Shown here piece by piece: positions 28,571 through 37,402 of a stretch of DNA of 64,000 bases. The notes beneath the pieces were generated by a model, which saw nothing but the letters and a program-made list of their open reading frames with translations, was not told the DNA's origin and did not search any database. Position 1 is the stretch's first letter; each line of letters begins with the position of its first letter. The stretch is taken from positions 248,001-312,000 of the forward strand of contig NZ_CP103300.1 of assembly GCF_025562755.1 (NCBI RefSeq), in the 5' to 3' direction. Source of the DNA: Endozoicomonas euniceicola (GTDB lineage: Bacteria; Pseudomonadota; Gammaproteobacteria; Pseudomonadales; Endozoicomonadaceae). The translations under genes were made by a program, and so were the position numbers.

Positions 28571-28954
28571 TTAATTATTGGCACCTGGGAGACACTGACG
28601 GATAAGGAGTTCAAGCTGGTCGATACGAGAATCGAACTTTTGCTCAAGCTGGTTGATACTGGAATCCAGCTTCTGTTCAAGCCGACCGACACTTGAGTCG
28701 AGTTTCTGTTCAAGCCGACCGACACTTGAGTCGAGCTTTTGCTCAAGCTGGTCAATTCTTGAATCGAGCCGGTCAACACTTGTATCCAGCTTTTGCTCAA
28801 GCTGGTCAAAACGTTCACGGTTTTCCTGCTGATTGCAGTCAACCTTACGATCAAGAATCTTAACGTCAGACCGGGTTTCCCCCACAATCCTGATAAAATC
28901 CGTCAGAGTGTTGAGCGTGTGATCCGGATCATTCGACTCAGCTGCGGCACTCAT
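28571..28954 (-). CDS. Small coiled-coil protein with 11-residue repeats
   Basis: 127 aa from the ATG at 28954, chosen because GGAG lies seven bases upstream. Residues ~45-112 consist of degenerate 11-residue units of the form LEQKLDSSVGR, repeated about six times. An 11-residue period fits a hendecad coiled coil with slightly right-handed twist. No membrane segment or signal peptide. The N-terminal part (DPDHTLNTLTDFIRIVGETRSDVKIL) is unique. Function unknown; the repeat number may vary between strains because the DNA is also repetitive. Confidence 0.75.
   Translation of the reverse strand: MSAAAESNDPDHTLNTLTDFIRIVGETRSDVKILDRKVDCNQQENRERFDQLEQKLDTSVDRLDSRIDQLEQKLDSSVGRLEQKLDSSVGRLEQKLDSSINQLEQKFDSRIDQLELLIRQCLPGANN
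28613..28806. repeat. 33-bp tandem repeats inside the coiled-coil gene
   Basis: The units encode the 11-residue repeats. Two adjacent units at 28675-28707 and 28708-28740 are nearly identical (start GTTCAAGCCGACCGACACTT); others are more diverged. Identity at DNA level suggests recent unit duplication. Confidence 0.75.
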
Positions 28955-29077
28955 ACATAACTCCATAAATAAGTGGTTTTTGTTTGAGCAATCAGCATAG
29001 CAGATAATCTCAGCGCCACAGCAGCACCTGACTTTTTATATCCGGCAAGAAGCTGCATAATCACACCAATAAAAACA

Positions 29078-29410
29078 ATGACAAAAAAGGCGACCAGAAT
29101 GGTCTTTCATGGAGTGACCCGGCAGATATGCCAGAGGTGGCGTATACCTCTGACAGACATTAACAGTGGCTATTGCTACGACTGGGCAAGGCTGGCGACT
29201 CAACATTGTCCGGCAGCTCAACTGTTTTATGTCCGTCGTCTGATTCCCCACGCTTTTATCTATTTTACCGGACAATGGTTTGACGCACAGAGACCCGCAG
29301 GTGTCAGACAGTGGCAGCAACTCCCCCTGTTTAAACCTTACAGAGCAGTGCTTCACCCAAAGGATCTCATTCACTGGCAACCAGGAGACCGCTTCTGGCG
29401 TAACCATTGA
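29078..29410 (+). CDS. Unknown small protein with Cys/His/Asp pattern
   Basis: 110 aa, or 103 aa if started at the ATG at 29099, which has an AAGG upstream. I do not recognise a named family. Conserved-looking landmarks are NSGYCYDWARLA (Cys near residue 33), RLIPHAFIYFTGQWFDAQRP with a His about 26 residues later and an Asp 10 residues after that. A Cys, then His before a beta strand, then Asp is the order of a papain-like or NlpC/P60-like active site. Codon use looks real and a terminator hairpin follows directly. It converges with iscX. Confidence 0.6.
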   Translation: MTKKATRMVFHGVTRQICQRWRIPLTDINSGYCYDWARLATQHCPAAQLFYVRRLIPHAFIYFTGQWFDAQRPAGVRQWQQLPLFKPYRAVLHPKDLIHWQPGDRFWRNH

Positions 29411-29412
29411 AC

Positions 29413-29452
29413 AAAAAAAGACCTTGCATGTATTTTCTGCAAGGCCTTTTTT
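29413..29452. terminator. Bidirectional terminator between the small Cys/His gene and iscX
   Basis: CCTTGCA (29422-29428) pairs with TGCAAGG (29438-29444), flanked by an A-run on the left and a T-run on the right, so it can work on both strands. It ends the plus-strand gene stopping at 29410 and the isc transcript ending at iscX. Confidence 0.75.
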
Positions 29453-29483
29453 CGGCTCGAGAATTTATAGAAGGCAGCTGCCT

Positions 29484-29684
29484 TCAACTGATTTCTTCAA
29501 TCCAGGCCGTCTGGATGGCCTCAAGAATCTTCTCGCCACAATGGCCCGGATCATCATCAAAAGCTTCCAGAGCCAGTACCCAGTTTCGCAGATCAACAAA
29601 ATTGACAAACTGCGGATCGGTATCCGGATACGCTTCCGACAGCTCAATGGCAATATCGTAAATATCGGTCCATTTCAGACTCAT
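29484..29684 (-). CDS. iscX: Fe-S assembly protein IscX
   Basis: 66 aa, the usual size. The sequence MSLKWTDIYDIAIELSE and DTDPQFVNFVDLRNWVLAL matches IscX, an acidic protein that binds IscS and tunes iron entry into the scaffold. It is the last gene of the isc cluster; an 84-base spacer with short repeats separates it from fdx. Confidence 0.95.
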   Translation of the reverse strand: MSLKWTDIYDIAIELSEAYPDTDPQFVNFVDLRNWVLALEAFDDDPGHCGEKILEAIQTAWIEEIS

Positions 29685-29697
29685 AACACCTCCCCCA

Positions 29698-29748
29698 AAT
29701 GCCTATAGCGCAAGAAATACCCATAGCGCAAATGCCTATAGCGCAAAA
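29698..29748. repeat. Short direct repeats between fdx and iscX
   Basis: Three copies of a 12-base motif close to CCTATAGCGCAA occur at about 29702, 29720 and 29735. They lie between fdx and iscX on the isc transcript. No function is apparent. Confidence 0.6.
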
Positions 29749-29768
29749 GAATGACGAAAGAACGTCGT

Positions 29769-30107
29769 TTAATGACGCTCTGAAACCTGATTAATGGTGT
29801 ACCTGGGAATCTCAACCACCAGGTCTTCATCAGCCACCACGGCCTGACAGCTCAGGCGGGATTCCGGCTCAAGACCCCAGGCTTTATCCAACAAGTCGTC
29901 TTCCAACTCGTCGGATTCTTCCAGGCTATCAAACCCTTCCCGCACAATGACATGGCAGGTCGTACAGGCACAGGATTTTTCACAGGCGTGCTCGATCTCA
30001 ATGTCATTCTGCAGAGCAGCATCCAGCACCGATACACCAGGTTCAGCTTCAATCACCGCCCCTTCGGGACACAGCTCCTCGTGGGGCAAAAATACTATCT
30101 GAGGCAT
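29769..30107 (-). CDS. fdx: [2Fe-2S] ferredoxin of the ISC system
   Basis: 112 aa. Cluster ligands are Cys42, Cys48, Cys51 in HACEKSCACTTCHV and Cys87 in RLSCQAVV, as in E. coli Fdx. It donates electrons for cluster assembly on IscU. It starts two bases from the hscA stop, in the order hscB-hscA-fdx-iscX. Confidence 0.97.
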   Translation of the reverse strand: MPQIVFLPHEELCPEGAVIEAEPGVSVLDAALQNDIEIEHACEKSCACTTCHVIVREGFDSLEESDELEDDLLDKAWGLEPESRLSCQAVVADEDLVVEIPRYTINQVSERH

Positions 30108-30109
30108 AA

Positions 30110-31975
30110 TCAGGACTCCTCAAAGTCATCAATACTATGGCCGGACAGGGCCTTACGGATACCCTGATTCATACGGCGAGCGGCAAATTCTTCCGTCGCC
30201 TTGCTCACCCGTTCAATTTCACGGGCGACAGTGTCCGCATCTTCTCCCTGGCGGATTGCCTGCAACTGTTCCATATCTGCCAGAACAGACTGGTACTCCT
30301 CCTGACTCAGCAACGCTTCACCATCAGCCTGTATGGCGACTGCCAGAGCCTCCAGCAACCGGTCCGCTTCAACCTGCTGTTCCAGCAGGCGACGGCTGTT
30401 GCGATCATCAACAGCATGAGAGTAAGAGTCCCTGAGCATGCGGGCAATTTCATCGTCGGTCAGGCCGTAGGAAGGCTTCACCTGAATACTGCTCTTAACG
30501 CCAGTAGACATTTCTTCAGCCGATACCCCCAGCAAGCCATCCGCATCTACCTGAAAAGTAACACGGATTTTAGCACCACCAGCAGGCAGCGGCGGAATGC
30601 CACGCAGTTCAAAACGCGCCAGAGAACGGTTATCCCTAATCAACTCCCGCTCACCCTGAAAGACATTAATAGCCATTGCCGTCTGACCGTCTTTATAGGT
30701 GGTAAACTCCTGTGCTCTGGCGGCCGGAATAGTGGTATTACGATGAACCACTTTTTCCATCAGCCCACCCATGGTTTCCAGACCAAGCGATAGTGGAATC
30801 ACGTCCAGCAGCAACATATCGTCGCCAGATTTATTCCCAGCCAGAACATCGGCCTGCAGAGCTGCACCTACCGCCACAACACGATCCGGATCAATAGACG
30901 TCAGAGGTTGTTTTTTTGCAAAATCAGCAATGCGGGAGCGTACTCTTGGCATTCGGGTTGAGCCACCCACCATCACCACCGCTTCGATATCTTTTACCTT
31001 ATAACCCGCATCCCGCAAAGCACGCTTGAACGCTCGCAGGGTTTGGTCAATCAGCTTATCAGCCAGCTCATTAAACTGACCGGTAGACAGCGTACCAGAC
31101 CAGTCACCAAACGACACATCAACACTATCGTGATCAGTCAGGGCTTCTTTGGCACGACGACCTTCCAGCATGATCTGCCGATGCTGTTCATTATTCAGGG
31201 AAGATTCATCAATACCAGCCTGAACCAGCATCCAGCCAGCAATCGCCTTGTCGAAGTCATCACCACCCAGGGCGGTATCACCACCGGTTGCCAGTACCTC
31301 AAACACCCCTTTCTGCAAACGCAGAATGGAAATATCAAAGGTTCCACCCCCCAGGTCGTAAACGGCTATCAGCCCTTCACCGCCCTGATCGAGTCCATAG
31401 GCGACAGCTGCCGCAGTAGGCTCATTCAGCAGGCGGTAAACATTAATACCTGCCAGTTTTGCCGCGTCTTTTGTGGCCTGACGCTGGGACTCATCAAAAT
31501 AGGCTGGCACTGTAATCACAGCCCCATCCAGTACTCCCCCCAGCGTTTCGGTGGCACGTTCAGCCAGGGAGCGAAGAATTTCGGCCGATACCTCTACCGG
31601 ACTGACCGAACCCCGGCGGGTTTCGATCAGGGGCATCTGACTTTCAGACTCTACAAACCGGTAGGGCATCACCCCACCCAGAGTAGAAAGATCATTTAAG
31701 CCCCGACCCATCAGACGCTTGACGGAAACAATGGTATCCAGCGCATCGCTGACCATGTGCTGCTCAGCCTGCTGACCAACAGTAACACCCTGCTCTCCGT
31801 AATGAACGACAGAAGGCAGTATATGCTCACCCTGATAATCAGGCAGAGTGTCTGCGTTGCCAGAACGCACCGACGCCACCAGGGAATTAGTCGTACCCAG
31901 GTCTATACCGACCGCCCGTTTACTCTGGTGCGGTTCAGGCGCTTGCCCCGGCTCAGAAATCTGTAGTAATGCCAT
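30110..31975 (-). CDS. hscA: Fe-S cluster chaperone HscA
   Basis: 621 aa, an Hsp70 specialised for IscU. The ATPase domain opens with VGIDLGTTNSLVA and includes VYDLGGGTFDISIL and the stretch VVMVGGSTRMPRVR; the substrate domain follows from about residue 390. It recognises the LPPVK motif of IscU, which is present here in IscU. Located between hscB and fdx. Confidence 0.97.
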   Translation of the reverse strand: MALLQISEPGQAPEPHQSKRAVGIDLGTTNSLVASVRSGNADTLPDYQGEHILPSVVHYGEQGVTVGQQAEQHMVSDALDTIVSVKRLMGRGLNDLSTLGGVMPYRFVESESQMPLIETRRGSVSPVEVSAEILRSLAERATETLGGVLDGAVITVPAYFDESQRQATKDAAKLAGINVYRLLNEPTAAAVAYGLDQGGEGLIAVYDLGGGTFDISILRLQKGVFEVLATGGDTALGGDDFDKAIAGWMLVQAGIDESSLNNEQHRQIMLEGRRAKEALTDHDSVDVSFGDWSGTLSTGQFNELADKLIDQTLRAFKRALRDAGYKVKDIEAVVMVGGSTRMPRVRSRIADFAKKQPLTSIDPDRVVAVGAALQADVLAGNKSGDDMLLLDVIPLSLGLETMGGLMEKVVHRNTTIPAARAQEFTTYKDGQTAMAINVFQGERELIRDNRSLARFELRGIPPLPAGGAKIRVTFQVDADGLLGVSAEEMSTGVKSSIQVKPSYGLTDDEIARMLRDSYSHAVDDRNSRRLLEQQVEADRLLEALAVAIQADGEALLSQEEYQSVLADMEQLQAIRQGEDADTVAREIERVSKATEEFAARRMNQGIRKALSGHSIDDFEES

Positions 31976-32003
31976 TATATTGCCTTATCTTTACAGCTGG
32001 TTT

Positions 32004-32573
32004 TTAGCTATCCAGCAGCTCGGACTCCAGCTGTTCCAGCTCAGCCGCAAGCTTAACCATGAACTGCATCTTTCGTACAGTATCCTGAGCGGTTTTCAGC
32101 GCATCCTCTTTGGCGACGGCTTCAGTGCTTTCTTCATTAGCCACCAGCCATAGCTGTTCATAAGTGTCAAACAGGGTTTCAATCCCCTCGTCTACTTCGT
32201 CAACCAGGCGTTCCAGCTCTGCTTCCGGATCAGCGTGGTCACGCACTTCTGACATGGCTTCACGCAACGCCATCTGCTCCATCAGGAACACTGGGTCCAT
32301 CACCGTATTCTTTTCAAGGTCTACTTTGTAACCAGCCAGTTCCAACAGGTACAGCGATCTTGCCATGGGTGATTTCAGTGTTTCATAGCCTTCATTGACA
32401 TAGGCAGCGTATTGAATAGCAAGCCGTTGCTGACGATCATCCGCCCCGGCAAAACGATCAGGGTGTACGGCTTTTTGAAGTTCACGATAACGCCCGGACA
32501 ACAGCGAAAGGTCAACCCGGCAGGCGACAGGAAGCTGAAACAGCTCAAAATAGCTCTTTGTTATATCAACCAC
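32004..32573 (-). CDS. hscB: Co-chaperone HscB
   Basis: 189 aa. A J-domain with VHPDRFAGA (the HPD motif) at about residue 37 stimulates HscA, and a C-terminal three-helix domain binds IscU. E. coli HscB is 171 aa, so this one is slightly longer. It begins 125 bases after iscA, beyond an intrinsic terminator-like hairpin. Confidence 0.95.
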   Translation of the reverse strand: MVDITKSYFELFQLPVACRVDLSLLSGRYRELQKAVHPDRFAGADDRQQRLAIQYAAYVNEGYETLKSPMARSLYLLELAGYKVDLEKNTVMDPVFLMEQMALREAMSEVRDHADPEAELERLVDEVDEGIETLFDTYEQLWLVANEESTEAVAKEDALKTAQDTVRKMQFMVKLAAELEQLESELLDS

Positions 32574-32656
32574 GGTGATGCTTGTTCCAAATAACTTCGG
32601 GAATCGCAGCCAACGCGCTTATCCAGAAGAGGTAATCATTAGAAGGGCAAGAACGT

Positions 32657-32689
32657 AAAAAGCCCGACCTGAGAAAAAGGTCGGGCTTT
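32657..32689 (-). terminator. Intrinsic terminator or attenuator between iscA and hscB
   Basis: On the minus strand AAGCCCGACCT pairs with AGGTCGGGCTT (11 pairs) and is followed by a T-run. It starts only nine bases past the iscA stop. It should separate iscRSUA from hscBA-fdx-iscX, at least in part. Confidence 0.75.
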
Positions 32690-32697
32690 CTATAAAA

Positions 32698-33021
32698 TCA
32701 GACGTTGAAGCTTTCACCGCAGCCGCACTCACTGGCGACATTGGGGTTATTAAACTGAAAGCCTTCGTTCAGACCTTCTTTCACAAAGTCCAGCTCGGTA
32801 CCGTCCAGGTACACCAGGCTTTTGGGGTCAGAATGGATTTCCAGATCGTGACTGACGAATACGCTGTCGTCATCAGCTTTAACATCCACAAATTCCAGTA
32901 CATAAGCCATACCAGAACAGCCAGACGTACGAACAGCCACCTTGATGCCGAGGCCCTTACCACGCTTGTCCAGCTGATCCCTGATATGCCTTGCTGCGGC
33001 AGCGGTCATGGTGATCGCCAT
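32698..33021 (-). CDS. iscA: Iron-sulfur cluster assembly protein IscA
   Basis: 107 aa from the ATG at 33021 (TTGGAG seven bases upstream). A-type carrier with the three conserved cysteines: one in RTSGCSGMAYVLEF and two in the C-terminal SECGCGESF. It receives clusters from IscU or supplies them to apo-proteins. Confidence 0.96.
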   Translation of the reverse strand: MAITMTAAAARHIRDQLDKRGKGLGIKVAVRTSGCSGMAYVLEFVDVKADDDSVFVSHDLEIHSDPKSLVYLDGTELDFVKEGLNEGFQFNNPNVASECGCGESFNV

Positions 33022-33075
33022 GCAATACTCCAACTTAAATTAACCGCGGCAGGCTCCCCCTGCCACTGCGGTGAA

Positions 33076-33471
33076 TCAGACTGCGGATTCACCGCTACGT
33101 TTATTACGATAGTCATCCACTGCCGCCTTGATGGCGTCTTCAGCCAGAACAGAGCAATGAATTTTAACTGGCGGCAAAGCCAGTTCTTCAGCGATATCGG
33201 TATTCTTGATTTCGGACGCCTCATCCAGCGTCTTGCCTTTCATCCACTCTGTCGCCAGAGAGCTGGAGGCAATAGCGGCACCGCAGCCGTAGGTTTTGAA
33301 GCGGGCGTCTTCAATCACCCCTTCATCACTTACCTGAATCTGCAGTCGCATAACGTCGCCACAGGCTGGTGCGCCGACCATGCCAGTACCGACGTTTTCC
33401 GCTTTGGCGTCAAGTTTACCGACATTACGAGGGTTCTCGTAATGGTCTTCCACCTTTTTACTGTAAGCCAT
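33076..33471 (-). CDS. iscU: Fe-S cluster scaffold IscU
   Basis: 131 aa starting MAYSKKVEDHYENPRNVG; the frame is open further upstream but the family begins here. Scaffold cysteines are Cys37 (GAPACGD), Cys63 (YGCGAA) and Cys106 (KIHCSVLAED), and the HscA-recognition motif LPPVK precedes the last one. It lies between iscS and iscA. Confidence 0.97.
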   Translation of the reverse strand: MAYSKKVEDHYENPRNVGKLDAKAENVGTGMVGAPACGDVMRLQIQVSDEGVIEDARFKTYGCGAAIASSSLATEWMKGKTLDEASEIKNTDIAEELALPPVKIHCSVLAEDAIKAAVDDYRNKRSGESAV

Positions 33472-33550
33472 GGTTCTATCCTCCCACCCAATTCTGTGAT
33501 AGTGCCAGCCTCGATAATCAATCAGGCCAGAGACCAGCACTGGAATTCAC

Positions 33551-34765
33551 TCAGTGTGCAACCCACTGCACGGATTTCAGATCTACGCCATCCTTATACA
33601 TGTCCCACAGAGGTGACAGTTCACGCAGCTTAACCACTGCATCCTTCACCAGGTTAGCGGCATAATCCACTTCCTCGGACGTTGAAAAACGACCGAAGCT
33701 GAAGCGCAGAGAGCTGTGTGCCAGTTCATCATCCAGCCCCAGCGCCCGTAATACATAAGAAGGCTCCAGACTGGCAGAGGTACAGGCGGAACCGGAGGAA
33801 ACCGCAACATCCTTCAGGGCCATAATCAGAGATTCACCTTCCACAAAAGCAAAGCTGATATTCAGGTTACCGGCAACACGCTGCTCCAGACTGCCATTAA
33901 CATGCACTTCTTCCATTCCTTCAAAATGGTTCAGGAAACGCTGCCGCAGACCCAGGCAGTGTTCGTGGTCGATAGCCATTTCCTCTTTCGCGATACGACA
34001 GGCTTCGCCCAGGCCAACAATCTGATGCGTCGCTAAAGTACCGGAACGCATGCCACGCTCATGACCGCCACCGTGAATCTGAGCTTCCAGACGTACGCGG
34101 GGTTTACGGCGAACATACAGGGCACCGATGCCTTTGGGTCCGTACATTTTGTGCGCGCAAACAGAAAGCAGATCAACTTTCATGGTGTTCATATCCAGGG
34201 GAAGCTTGCCCACACTCTGGGCAGCATCCACATGGAACAGAATCTTACGAGCCCGGGTAATTTCGCCAATAGCCGCAATATCGTTGATGACGCCGATCTC
34301 ATTATTGACATGCATCAGGCTCACAAGAATGGTGTCGTCGCGAAGGGCAGCTTCCACCACTTCCGGCGTGATAATGCCATCTGAATCCGGATCAAGGTAG
34401 GTCACTTCATAACCTTCGCGCTCCAGCTGGCGACAGGCATCGAGTACCGCCTTGTGTTCGATTCTGGACGTGATAATGTGCTTGCCCTTTTTGGAATAAA
34501 AGTGTGCAACACCTTTAATGGCCAGGTTGTCAGACTCGGTAGCACCGGAAGTCCAGACAATTTCGCGGGGATCAGCACCCAGCAGGTCTGCCACATTACG
34601 ACGTGCGTCTTCTACGGCTTCTTCTGCCTTCCAGCCAAACACATGGGAACGAGACGCAGGGTTGCCGAAGTTACCTTCAGCAACCAGACACTGGCTCATT
34701 TTTTCGGCGACACGAGGATCGACCGGTGTCGTTGCAGAGTAATCAAGGTAAATTGGTAGTTTCAT
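33551..34765 (-). CDS. iscS: Cysteine desulfurase IscS
   Basis: 404 aa from the ATG at 34765, beginning MKLPIYLDYSATTPVDPRVA as in E. coli. PLP lysine in SVCAHKMYGPKGIG; catalytic cysteine in the mobile loop SSGSACTSASLEPSY near residue 328. It mobilises sulfur from cysteine for Fe-S clusters and tRNA thiolation. Fourth gene back from the cluster promoter, just after iscR. Confidence 0.97.
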   Translation of the reverse strand: MKLPIYLDYSATTPVDPRVAEKMSQCLVAEGNFGNPASRSHVFGWKAEEAVEDARRNVADLLGADPREIVWTSGATESDNLAIKGVAHFYSKKGKHIITSRIEHKAVLDACRQLEREGYEVTYLDPDSDGIITPEVVEAALRDDTILVSLMHVNNEIGVINDIAAIGEITRARKILFHVDAAQSVGKLPLDMNTMKVDLLSVCAHKMYGPKGIGALYVRRKPRVRLEAQIHGGGHERGMRSGTLATHQIVGLGEACRIAKEEMAIDHEHCLGLRQRFLNHFEGMEEVHVNGSLEQRVAGNLNISFAFVEGESLIMALKDVAVSSGSACTSASLEPSYVLRALGLDDELAHSSLRFSFGRFSTSEEVDYAANLVKDAVVKLRELSPLWDMYKDGVDLKSVQWVAH

Positions 34766-34847
34766 CCCGTACATCTCCAGGCGTCTTTAAACGCACAAGG
34801 CGCTTTAAACGCTCAAGGCTGTCATATTATCCCTGTGAGCAACAGCA

Positions 34848-35324
34848 TTACAGCAGGCTGTTAATCACACTCTTGTTGTCCTGACCCTGCTGTTCGTCCT
34901 GACGAACAGCGACATTTTGAACTTCTCTTTTAGCGACAAGATCAGCCAGACTGATATTGCCAAGAAACTCGTGAATCTGTTTGCTCAGGTCATGCCACAG
35001 ATGGTGCGTCAGGCACTTGGCACCCTGCTGACAACCGCCATCGCCATGACAGCGAGTTGCGTCAACCGATTCATCCACCGCATCAATCACCTGGGCCACA
35101 TAAATAGCCTGACTGTCACGACTGAGGCGGTATCCCCCACCCGGCCCACGCACGCTGCATACCAGCTCATTTCTACGCAGGCGGGAGAACAGCTGCTCCA
35201 GATAGGAAAGTGAAATACCCTGACGCTCGGAAATATCGGCAAGGGCTACCGGTCCCTGATCCGCATGCAGCGCCAGGTCCAACATAGCAGTTACGGCGTA
35301 GCGTCCTTTAGTGGTCAATCGCAT
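34848..35324 (-). CDS. iscR: Fe-S cluster regulator IscR
   Basis: 158 aa, Rrf2 family. The winged helix begins MRLTTKGRYAVTAMLDLALH; the cluster ligands Cys92, Cys98, Cys104 and His107 sit in RCHGDGGCQQGAKCLTHH at the E. coli positions. The [2Fe-2S] form represses isc transcription. I could not identify a clear IscR operator in the leader by eye. Confidence 0.97.
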   Translation of the reverse strand: MRLTTKGRYAVTAMLDLALHADQGPVALADISERQGISLSYLEQLFSRLRRNELVCSVRGPGGGYRLSRDSQAIYVAQVIDAVDESVDATRCHGDGGCQQGAKCLTHHLWHDLSKQIHEFLGNISLADLVAKREVQNVAVRQDEQQGQDNKSVINSLL

Positions 35325-35560
35325 GCTGGATTCTCACTCTCAATAAGCTGGTTATTGTAATCAGCACTATCTTTGCCCGATCATTTGCTTAACGTTCTGA
35401 TGTATCTGAAAAACTTTTGTGTTTGAAAAGCCTTTTTACAGAACCCGGTCAGCTGACCTGCACCTGAAATTCAGCCTGACTGTAGCATTTGTGCCGATTA
35501 TGGAATACCTGAGTAAAACAGTCAAGTATTAATGAAATTCTAGGAAATGATGATAAGGGA

Positions 35561-35660
35561 AAGGCTTAAAAGGCTTAAAAGGCTTAAAAGGCTTAAAAGG
35601 CTTAAAAGGCTTAAAAGGCTTAAAAGGCTTAAAAGGCTTAAAAGGCTTAAAAGGCTTAAA
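35561..35660. repeat. 9-bp minisatellite, about 11 copies, between iscR and cysE
   Basis: The unit AAAAGGCTT is repeated head to tail without visible change for about 100 bases, in the 460-base gap 35325-35784. As 9 is divisible by 3, it reads as Arg-Leu-Lys repeats on the plus strand and Phe-Lys-Pro on the minus strand, giving spurious small ORFs. I see no gene in this gap. Confidence 0.9.
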
Positions 35661-35784
35661 AAAGTTATTTTTATAGCGACGGGTCATTTTATACAAGTCC
35701 GCTGGCTTCGTCACTATCACAAAAATCAGACAGCCAACAGCCAACAGCGGTAAATTAGCTCCCCTTACAGCAAAACAAGAGGCG

Positions 35785-36579
35785 CTATGCTTTTTCCTTC
35801 TCCCTGCCCTTCAGGGAAACAAAGTCCTCTTCGTTCAGCTCTGGCATCGGGTTCATATCAACGCACAACCCCCTGCTTTCCAACACTTTGCAGATTTCCA
35901 GCATCCGACCCTCGACCGCATTCAGGTGATCCAGCATGGCAGTAATCGCATTAGACGTCGGATCCGGCATATCCTCTGTGACCGCGTAAGCATCAAAGCC
36001 CATTTTTTCGGCCATCTGCTGATGACGGAAGTCAATGGCTGTCCGCTTCTCAACAATACGACCCGGAATGCCAACCACGGTGGCTCCGGGCGGCACCTCT
36101 TTTACGACAACAGCATTCGAACCCACCTTGGCACCCTCGCCCACGGTAAAAGGCCCAAGGATTTTGGCACCGGCTCCTACCACCACCTTGTTACCAAGCG
36201 TCGGGTGTCGTTTACCCTGATTCACCGGGTGATCCTTACCCTTGTTCGGCGAGGTTCCCCCCAGAGTTGCTCCGTGATAAAGCGTCACATCGTCGTGAAT
36301 AACAGCAGTTTCACCAATCACCACCCCCATACCATGGTCAATAAAAAAACGTCGGCCAATGGTGGCTCCGGGATGAATTTCAACACCTGTCAGCCAGCGA
36401 CTGAATGTTGAGAGAGTGCGACCCAGCCAACAGAACCCGGCATTCCACAGCTTGTGGGCAACGCGATGCAACAGCAGCGCGTGCAGGCCAGGATAGTTCG
36501 TCACTACTTCAAACGTTCCCCTGGCAGCAGGGTCACGTTGCATGACGGTTCTGATGTCTTCTTTAAGTCGCTCAAACAT
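35785..36579 (-). CDS. cysE: Serine O-acetyltransferase
   Basis: 264 aa. Makes O-acetylserine, the substrate of the CysM encoded at the window start. The left-handed beta-helix shows the hexapeptide pattern in IHPGATIGRRFFIDHGMGVVIGE and GATLGG, with NKVVVGAGAKILGPFTVGEGAKVGSNAVV. The cysE-iscR-iscS order is common in Gammaproteobacteria and Azotobacter relatives. Confidence 0.96.
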   Translation of the reverse strand: MFERLKEDIRTVMQRDPAARGTFEVVTNYPGLHALLLHRVAHKLWNAGFCWLGRTLSTFSRWLTGVEIHPGATIGRRFFIDHGMGVVIGETAVIHDDVTLYHGATLGGTSPNKGKDHPVNQGKRHPTLGNKVVVGAGAKILGPFTVGEGAKVGSNAVVVKEVPPGATVVGIPGRIVEKRTAIDFRHQQMAEKMGFDAYAVTEDMPDPTSNAITAMLDHLNAVEGRMLEICKVLESRGLCVDMNPMPELNEEDFVSLKGREKEKA

Positions 36580-36589
36580 AATTCAGTCG

Positions 36590-37402
36590 TCAGCCTTGCT
36601 TTTTTGGCTCTATAGAAGGGGCTAAAGAATTCTTCGCAAACTTACCGGTTTCGGACAAAATGCCACGTAGAATACTCAGCTCTACACGATCCGGACGAAT
36701 CCGTCCGTACATACGTCTTAATTTCGCCATGATCTTCTCATGACTACTGTGTTCAAGAAAGCCTATTTGTATGAGAGTTTCATAAAGGTGCTGGTAAAAA
36801 CGCTCCATATCCTCCTGAGAAGCATGGGCTACCTGTTTCGTTTTAGGCACCTCAACGCCACCCTGTCCAGCCAGCTGAGTCATGCGCAGCTCATAAGCCA
36901 TCACCTGAACCGCTGCACCAAGGTTCAGTGAACTGAAGTCGGGATTGGTCGGAATATGAACCTGCAAATGACAGCGCCTCAGTTCCTCGTTGGTCATCCC
37001 CCGGTCTTCCCGGCCAAAGACCAGTGCCACCTGAGCCTGTTCTGCCTCATCCAGAATCTGGCTGGCACAGACTTTAGGCTCAACCAGCTCCAGTGATACA
37101 CCACGCACCCTGGCGCTGGTACCCACCACAAACTGACAACCAGCCAGCGCCTCATCCAGCGTGTCGACCACTCTGGCATTAGCAAGAATATCGTCCGCCC
37201 CGGAAGCCAGCGCCGTTGCGTGACCGGAAGGGAAATCTGCCGGACCGACCAGAACCAGACGGCTGAGCCCCATTGCCTTCATGGCTCGGGCTGCCGCACC
37301 AATATTGCCGGGATGAGTGGTATTAATCAGGACAATAGAAATATTATCGAGAGCCAGCGAGCCATTGATTACCGGCTCTTTCGCAGCGTAGTCGTTCACC
37401 AC
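36590..37402 (-). CDS. trmJ: tRNA (cytidine/uridine-2'-O-)-methyltransferase TrmJ
   Basis: 270 aa. SPOUT-fold methyltransferase for position 32 of several tRNAs. Motifs: IVLINTTHPGNIGAAARAMKAMGL at the N-terminus, VALVFGREDRGMTNEEL with the conserved Gly-Arg-Glu, and a C-terminal SLNLGAAVQVMAYELR. It starts 10 bases from cysE and is divergent from suhB. Confidence 0.95.
   Translation of the reverse strand: MVNDYAAKEPVINGSLALDNISIVLINTTHPGNIGAAARAMKAMGLSRLVLVGPADFPSGHATALASGADDILANARVVDTLDEALAGCQFVVGTSARVRGVSLELVEPKVCASQILDEAEQAQVALVFGREDRGMTNEELRRCHLQVHIPTNPDFSSLNLGAAVQVMAYELRMTQLAGQGGVEVPKTKQVAHASQEDMERFYQHLYETLIQIGFLEHSSHEKIMAKLRRMYGRIRPDRVELSILRGILSETGKFAKNSLAPSIEPKKQG

Noticed and set aside
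35561..35660. CRISPR array
   Set aside because: Units are nine bases long with no spacers and no cas genes nearby; a simple minisatellite.
35547..35753. Small ORFs of Arg-Leu-Lys or Phe-Lys-Pro repeats
   Set aside because: They arise only because the 9-bp minisatellite keeps frame on both strands; no support as genes.
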